DNA of 64,000 bases from assembly GCF_000013865.1 (NCBI RefSeq), contig NC_007948.1:2914001-2978000 (forward strand), written 5' to 3'. Under the pieces are notes generated by a model, which saw nothing but the letters and a program-made list of their open reading frames with translations, searched no databases and was not told the DNA's origin. This stretch comes from Polaromonas sp. JS666. GTDB taxonomy: Bacteria > Pseudomonadota > Gammaproteobacteria > Burkholderiales > Burkholderiaceae_C. The translations under genes were made by a program, and so were the position numbers. Shown here piece after piece: positions 59,431 to 64,000 of this stretch; within the stretch, counting starts at the first letter, position 1, and each line of letters starts with the position of its first letter.

Positions 59431-62400
59431 ATGAGCCCGTCAAGCCCCTTCATCCTCCGGCCGGTAGCCACCTCGCTGCTGATGGTGGCCATCGTGCTGG
59501 CGGGCCTGGTTGGCTTCAAGTTCCTGCCGCTGTCAGCCTTGCCGCAGGTCGATTACCCGACGATCCAGGTACAAACGCTCTACCCCGGCGCCAGCCCCGA
59601 AGTCATGGCGCAAACCGTGACGGCGCCGCTGGAGCGCCAGTTCGGCCAGATGGCCGGGCTGCAGCGCATGAGCTCGACCAGCGCCGCCGGCGTGTCCATC
59701 GTCACGCTGCAGTTTGGCCTGGGCCTCACGCTCGATGTGGCCGAGCAGGAGGTGCAGGCCGCCATCAACGCCGGGGGCTCGCTGCTGCCAGCCGACCTGC
59801 CCGCCCCACCGGTGTATGCCAAGGTCAACCCGGCGGATGCGCCGGTGCTCACGCTGGCCATCACCTCCGACACCATGCCGCTCACGGAGGTGCAGAACAT
59901 TGTCAATACACGCCTGGCCCTGAAAATCAGCCAGGTCAGCGGCGTCGGCCTGGTGACGCTCAGCGGCGGGCAGCGCCCCGCCGTGCGCATCCAGGCGGAC
60001 ACCCGGGCGCTGGCCTCTTACGGGCTGGCGCTTGACTCGCTGCGCACCGACATCAGCGCCGCCAATGCCAACGGCGCCAAGGGCAGCATCGACGGTCCGA
60101 CCCGCGCCTATTCCATCAACTCCAACGACCAGCTGCTGGCGGCGGCCGACTACAAGAACCTGATCGTTGCCTGGCGCAACGGCGCGGCCGTTCGCCTTTC
60201 TGAAGTGGCCCAGGTGGTTGACAGCGCCGAGAACATCAAGCTTGGCGCCTGGAGCGGTGGAGATTGCCCCCCCCTGACCGCTTCGCGTCCTCCCCCCGAA
60301 GGGGACAACTGCCTGGGGGCGGCCCGTCGGCAGTTAACACCAGCCATCATCCTGAACGTGCAGCGCCAGCCCGGCGCCAATGTCATCGCCACGGTTGATG
60401 CCATCAAGGCGCGCCTGCCCGAGTTGCAGGCCGGCTTGCCGGCGTCGATGAAGGTCGATGTGCTGAGTGACCGCACCACCGGCATACGCGCCTCGGTGCT
60501 GCATGTGGAGATTGAACTGCTGCTGGCCGTGCTGCTGGTGGTGCTGGTGATCTTTGTCTTTTTGCACAGCGTGCGCGCCACCGTGATTGCCAGCCTGGCC
60601 GTGCCGATCTCGCTGATCGGCACCTGCGGCGCCATGTACCTGCTGGGTTACAGCCTGAACAACCTCAGCCTGATGGCGCTGACGATTGCCACCGGTTTTG
60701 TGGTGGACGACGCCATCGTGATGATTGAAAACATCTCACGCTACATCGAGCAAGGTGAAGAGCCCCTGGCCGCCGCGTTCAAGGGCGCCAGGCAGATCGG
60801 TTTCACCATCATTTCGCTCACCGTCTCGCTGATTGCCGTGCTGATTCCGCTGCTCTTCATGGGCGACGTGGTGGGGCGGCTGTTCCGCGAGTTCGCGGTC
60901 ACGCTGGCCATCACGATCCTGATCTCGGCGGTGGTCTCCCTCACGCTGGTTCCCATGATGTCGGCACGCTGGCTCAGGCACCTGCCTGCGGGCGAAGGCA
61001 GCAAGACAGGCGCGCGGCTGCAGGCCCTGACGGACCGCGTGATTGCGCGTTATGACCGCTGGCTGAGCTGGGTACTCCAGCGCCAGGGCGCCACCTTGCT
61101 CGTGGCGCTGGCCACGCTGCTGCTGACGGTGCTGCTCTATATCGTGATTCCCAAAGGCCTCTTTCCCACGCAGGACACCGGCCAGCTGCAGGCACGCATC
61201 GAAACCGCGCAGTCCGTCTCGTATGCCCGCATGGCCGATTTGCAGCAAGCGACGGCCAGGGCCATTCTGGAAGATCCCGATGTCGACACGCTGAGTTCCT
61301 TCATCGGCGTGGATGCCGCCAACAACACCATGCTGCACACCGGCCGCATGCTGATCAACCTCAAGCGCGAACGCAGCGGCAGCCAGCAGGCCACCATGGA
61401 TCGCCTGAAGGAGCGCGTAGGCAAGATCGCGGGCGTGACGCTCTACCTGCAACCCACGCAGGACCTGACCATTGATGCCGAAACCGGCCCGACCCAGTTC
61501 CGCGTGTCCATCGAAGGTGCCGACGACGCCACGGTCGTGCAATGGGCCACCAAACTCGCGCAGCGCATGCAGACGCTTGGCAGCGTGCGCAATGTGGCGT
61601 CCGATGCCGGCTCCAGCGGTGCAGCGGCCTACATCACGGTAGACCGCGACACGGCGTCACGGCTGTCCATCACGACATCCTCCATCGACGACGCGCTGTA
61701 CAGCGCCTTTGGCCAGCGCATAGTCTCCACGATTTTTACCGAGACCAACCAGTACCGCGTGATCCTCGAAGCCATGCCCGATCAGCTGACGACACCGGCC
61801 GCGCTCGGCAACCTGCAACTGAAAACAGGCTCAGGCATCACCACCCCGCTCTCGGCGATTGCCACCATTGCAGAGCGGCCCGCCCCCCTGCAAATTACCC
61901 ACGTGGCCCAGTACCCCGCCACCACGCTGGGCTTTGACACGGCCCCGGGTGTTTCGCTGGGCAAGGCCGTGAGCGAGATCAAACAGGCAGCCAAAGACAT
62001 CGCCATGCCGGCCAGCGTGAGCATGACCTTCCTGGGCGCGGCCGGCGCCTACCAATCGTCCCTGGCCAACCAACTCTGGCTGATCCTGGCGGCGATCGTC
62101 TGCGTCTACATCGTGCTGGGCGTGCTCTATGAAAGCTACATCCACCCGCTGACCATTCTGTCCACCCTGCCCTCCGCCGGCGTCGGCGCATTGCTGGCGC
62201 TGATGATCAGCGGCTCCGACCTGGGGGTGATTGGCATCATCGGCATCATTTTGCTAATCGGCATTGTGAAAAAGAACGCCATCATGATGATCGACTTTGC
62301 GATTGACGCCGAGCGCAACGAAGGCAAGTCAGCGCAGGAGGCGATCCACCAGGCGGCCCTGCTGCGCTTTCGCCCCATCCTCATGACGACGCTGGCGGCG

Positions 62401-62589
62401 CTCTTTGCGGCCCTGCCGCTGATGCTGGGCTGGGGCGAAGGCGCCGAGCTGCGGCGGCCGCTGGGCCTCGCGATCTTCGGCGGCCTGATCGTGAGCCAGA
62501 TGCTGACGCTGTTCACCACGCCGGTGATTTACCTGGCGTTTGATCGGATGGGGCGCAGGTTTGGACGCAAGAAGGAGATTCTTGCGTGA
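59431..62589 (+). CDS. mdtB: RND multidrug efflux permease, MdtB-like, with in-frame repeat insertion
   Basis: 1052 residues, 12 membrane helices in two repeats, RND motif [14 protein letters not shown] (helix 4) and a second-half [23 protein letters not shown]. Sequence between residues about 275 and 303 ([20 protein letters not shown] and LGAARRQL) has no counterpart in E. coli MdtB, where GAW is followed within about five residues by [13 protein letters not shown]. This stretch is encoded by a GC-rich palindromic repeat. The loop is in the periplasmic porter part, so the pump may still fold. MdtC, the second permease, follows after the 763-base gap. Confidence 0.9.
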   Translation: MSPSSPFILRPVATSLLMVAIVLAGLVGFKFLPLSALPQVDYPTIQVQTLYPGASPEVMAQTVTAPLERQFGQMAGLQRMSSTSAAGVSIVTLQFGLGLTLDVAEQEVQAAINAGGSLLPADLPAPPVYAKVNPADAPVLTLAITSDTMPLTEVQNIVNTRLALKISQVSGVGLVTLSGGQRPAVRIQADTRALASYGLALDSLRTDISAANANGAKGSIDGPTRAYSINSNDQLLAAADYKNLIVAWRNGAAVRLSEVAQVVDSAENIKLGAWSGGDCPPLTASRPPPEGDNCLGAARRQLTPAIILNVQRQPGANVIATVDAIKARLPELQAGLPASMKVDVLSDRTTGIRASVLHVEIELLLAVLLVVLVIFVFLHSVRATVIASLAVPISLIGTCGAMYLLGYSLNNLSLMALTIATGFVVDDAIVMIENISRYIEQGEEPLAAAFKGARQIGFTIISLTVSLIAVLIPLLFMGDVVGRLFREFAVTLAITILISAVVSLTLVPMMSARWLRHLPAGEGSKTGARLQALTDRVIARYDRWLSWVLQRQGATLLVALATLLLTVLLYIVIPKGLFPTQDTGQLQARIETAQSVSYARMADLQQATARAILEDPDVDTLSSFIGVDAANNTMLHTGRMLINLKRERSGSQQATMDRLKERVGKIAGVTLYLQPTQDLTIDAETGPTQFRVSIEGADDATVVQWATKLAQRMQTLGSVRNVASDAGSSGAAAYITVDRDTASRLSITTSSIDDALYSAFGQRIVSTIFTETNQYRVILEAMPDQLTTPAALGNLQLKTGSGITTPLSAIATIAERPAPLQITHVAQYPATTLGFDTAPGVSLGKAVSEIKQAAKDIAMPASVSMTFLGAAGAYQSSLANQLWLILAAIVCVYIVLGVLYESYIHPLTILSTLPSAGVGALLALMISGSDLGVIGIIGIILLIGIVKKNAIMMIDFAIDAERNEGKSAQEAIHQAALLRFRPILMTTLAALFAALPLMLGWGEGAELRRPLGLAIFGGLIVSQMLTLFTTPVIYLAFDRMGRRFGRKKEILA
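60253..60336. repeat. GC-rich palindromic repeat inside mdtB (family copy D)
   Basis: CCCCCCGAAGGGGACAACTG then CCTGGGGGCGGCCCGTCGGC. The core GGGGCGGCCC(G/T)(G/T)CGG matches copies A and C. The insertion is a multiple of three and adds no stop codon. Confidence 0.8.
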
Positions 62590-62694
62590 AGGCCTCTTTC
62601 TGCCTTCAAGCCGGGCGGTCTTTGCTGAGGACTGCTGGCCGGGGGTTGCCCGGCCAGCGATGGCTCATGGGTGCTTATACCGGGGTTCTTGTGA

Positions 62695-63255
62695 ATGCTG
62701 CTGGCCGGGACTCGCCCCGGCGGGCGACTTACTTTTCTTTGCTTCGCCAAAGAAACCTAAGGAAAAGAAAGGCGACCCGCAGTCTGGGTCCCTGCGCTGC
62801 GCTTCGGGCAACCTGTGCTGCTCGACTCCGGCGGGGGTCCGCAGAACTCGCCTGCGGCTCAAACAGCTGCGGCCCTGATCCCGCCTCCATCTGCGCTGCT
62901 CGGCCCAGCCAGGACGGGTGGGGCGCGGATACCAATACCGAATACCTGAAGAAACAAGGACACGCCATGGCGTGTCCTTGTTTGTCCTTGTCTTTTTTGT
63001 CTTGGGGTTCGGTATTTGCTATTCGGACTGCCCCGTTCTGGCTGGGCCGAGGAGCGCAGAGGCAAGCGGATGAGGGCTCGCGATTGTCTGAGCCGAAGGC
63101 GAGTTCGAGCGAGACCCCGCTTGCCTCGAGCACCGCAGGTTGCCCGCAGCGCAGCGCAGGGACCCAGACTGCGGGTCGCCTTTTCTTTGGTGACTTTCTT
63201 TTGGCGAAGCAAAAGAAAGTTACTGGCCGCCGGGCCACTCCCGGCCAGCAAGCCT
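62695..63255. repeat. Long inverted-repeat element between mdtB and mdtC
   Basis: Two imperfect arms of about 230 bases (62697-62925 and 63035-63250) are inverted copies; shared blocks include GGCGACCCGCAGTCTGGGTC, CCTGCGCTGCGC, TTGCTTCGCCAAA and TCGGCCCAGCCAG. The centre is a perfect 32-base palindrome (62952-62983, CACGCCATGGCGTG at its heart). The ORFs in it look like read-through of repeat. It separates two genes that are usually adjacent. No transposase is present. Confidence 0.85.
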
Positions 63256-63352
63256 CAGCAATGAGCGCACTCGCCAAGACAAGAGCAGGCTTCGCCCCCT
63301 TCGTCTTCGCTCAGGACAGGCACCTCAACCCGAACGGTGAAGGCAGGTCCGC

Positions 63353-64000
63353 ATGAACCTCTCCGAACCCTTCGTCCGCCGCCCGGTCGCCACCGTCCTC
63401 CTGACCATAGGCATCGCCCTGGCCGGCATAGGCGCATTCTTTGTACTGCCCGTCTCGCCCCTGCCGCAGGTCGATTTCCCGGTCATCTCGGTCAGCGCCT
63501 CGCTGCCCGGCGCCAGCCCCGACACCATGGCCAGCAGCGTCGCCACGCCGCTGGAGCGGCGCCTCGGCGTGATTGCCGGCGTGAACGAAATGACCTCCAA
63601 CAGCGGCACGGGCTCCACCCGTGTCAGCCTGCAGTTTGACCTCAACCGCAGCATCGATGCCGCCGCGCGCGAAGTGCAGGCCGCCATCAATGCCTCGCGC
63701 GCGGACTTGCCGGCCACGCTGCGCAGCAACCCGACCTACCGCAAGGCCAACCCGGCTTCGGCGCCCGTCATCATCCTGGCGCTCACCTCCAAAACCCGTT
63801 CACCGGGGCAGATCTACGACGAAGTGTCGAATGTGGTGCAGCAAAAAATCGCCCAGGTGCCGGGGGTGGGCGATGTCGAGCTGGGCGGTGGTTCGCTGCC
63901 TGCCGTGCGCGTCGAGTTGAACCCGTTCGCCCTCAACCGCTATGGCGTCAGCATGGAAGATGTGCGGGCGGCCCTGCAGGCATCCAACGCCAACCGGCCC
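63353..64000 (+). CDS. mdtC: RND multidrug efflux permease, MdtC-like (5' part)
   Basis: 216 residues to the window edge. [20 protein letters not shown] and [20 protein letters not shown] are the MdtC start; [21 protein letters not shown] and [20 protein letters not shown] follow. It forms a heterotrimer with MdtB. The 3' part lies outside the window. Confidence 0.92.
   Translation, partial: MNLSEPFVRRPVATVLLTIGIALAGIGAFFVLPVSPLPQVDFPVISVSASLPGASPDTMASSVATPLERRLGVIAGVNEMTSNSGTGSTRVSLQFDLNRSIDAAAREVQAAINASRADLPATLRSNPTYRKANPASAPVIILALTSKTRSPGQIYDEVSNVVQQKIAQVPGVGDVELGGGSLPAVRVELNPFALNRYGVSMEDVRAALQASNANRP

Noticed and set aside
62590..63352. Overlapping frames of 65-256 residues in the mdtB-mdtC gap
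   Set aside because: They run through the inverted-repeat element, with mirror-image frames on both strands, and show no protein family; treated as repeat read-through.

Overview
The window looks like a chromosome segment of a betaproteobacterium of the Comamonadaceae (Polaromonas/Rhodoferax/Variovorax type). Support comes from the high GC content, the zapB-zapA-6S RNA order, a Bug-type tripartite tricarboxylate transporter (TTT), a histone-H1-like SWIB protein, and GC-rich palindromic repeats of a kind I associate with this family. The assignment is by pattern recognition, not by search. No tRNA, rRNA, CRISPR array or prophage was seen. | Region 1 (1-15300, minus strand): one long cobalamin unit. 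A cobalamin riboswitch (about 15085-15300) precedes btuB, followed by cobB/cbiA, a BtuF-like protein without signal peptide, cobU, btuF, btuC, btuD, cobM, cbiX, cobH, cbiD, cobL (cbiE-cbiT fusion), cobI, cbiG, a second ABC ATPase and a second exported protein cut by the window edge. Most junctions are ATGA, GTGA, TTGA or TGATG overlaps. CbiX, CbiD and CbiG point to the early-cobalt ('anaerobic') route. | Region 2 (15400-21560): zapB-like, zapA, 6S RNA, a TauE/SafE permease, a CbbR-like LysR regulator diverging from a small ORF that resembles only the cap domain of CbbY, an FAH-family enzyme with a PanE-like reductase, and a PhnD-like periplasmic protein. | Region 3 (21700-36580): an apparent oxalate-to-CO2 module. 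It contains a TTT system (tctC, tctB, tctA), a degenerate cytidylate-kinase-like protein with a BON domain, a CRP/FNR-family regulator, oxc, two frc paralogues flanking an orphan PAS protein, and an NAD-dependent formate dehydrogenase with a NuoE-NuoF fused beta subunit. TTGA-N6-TCAA boxes lie upstream of the TTT operon and in the regulator/oxc intergenic region. The likely flow is oxalate uptake, CoA transfer, decarboxylation to formyl-CoA, release of formate, and oxidation to CO2 with NADH. | Region 4 (36600-57600): a P450/ABM cluster with a divergent ArsR regulator, an Lrp/EamA pair, a SWIB-H1 protein, a dipeptide ABC operon (dppBCDF-A), an acetolactate-synthase-like TPP enzyme, an aldo/keto reductase with a DUF6064-like membrane protein, gspA-gspB, and an MFS/AraC pair. 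Three gene remnants (rraA tail, hlyD tail, an unknown C-terminus beside a MITE-like hairpin) show past rearrangement. | Region 5 (57888-64000): an mdtABC-type RND efflux operon in which mdtB and mdtC are separated by a roughly 560-bp inverted-repeat element. | The most unusual signal is a set of dispersed palindromic repeats, some of which sit in frame inside protein-coding genes: twice in the P450 and once in MdtB.
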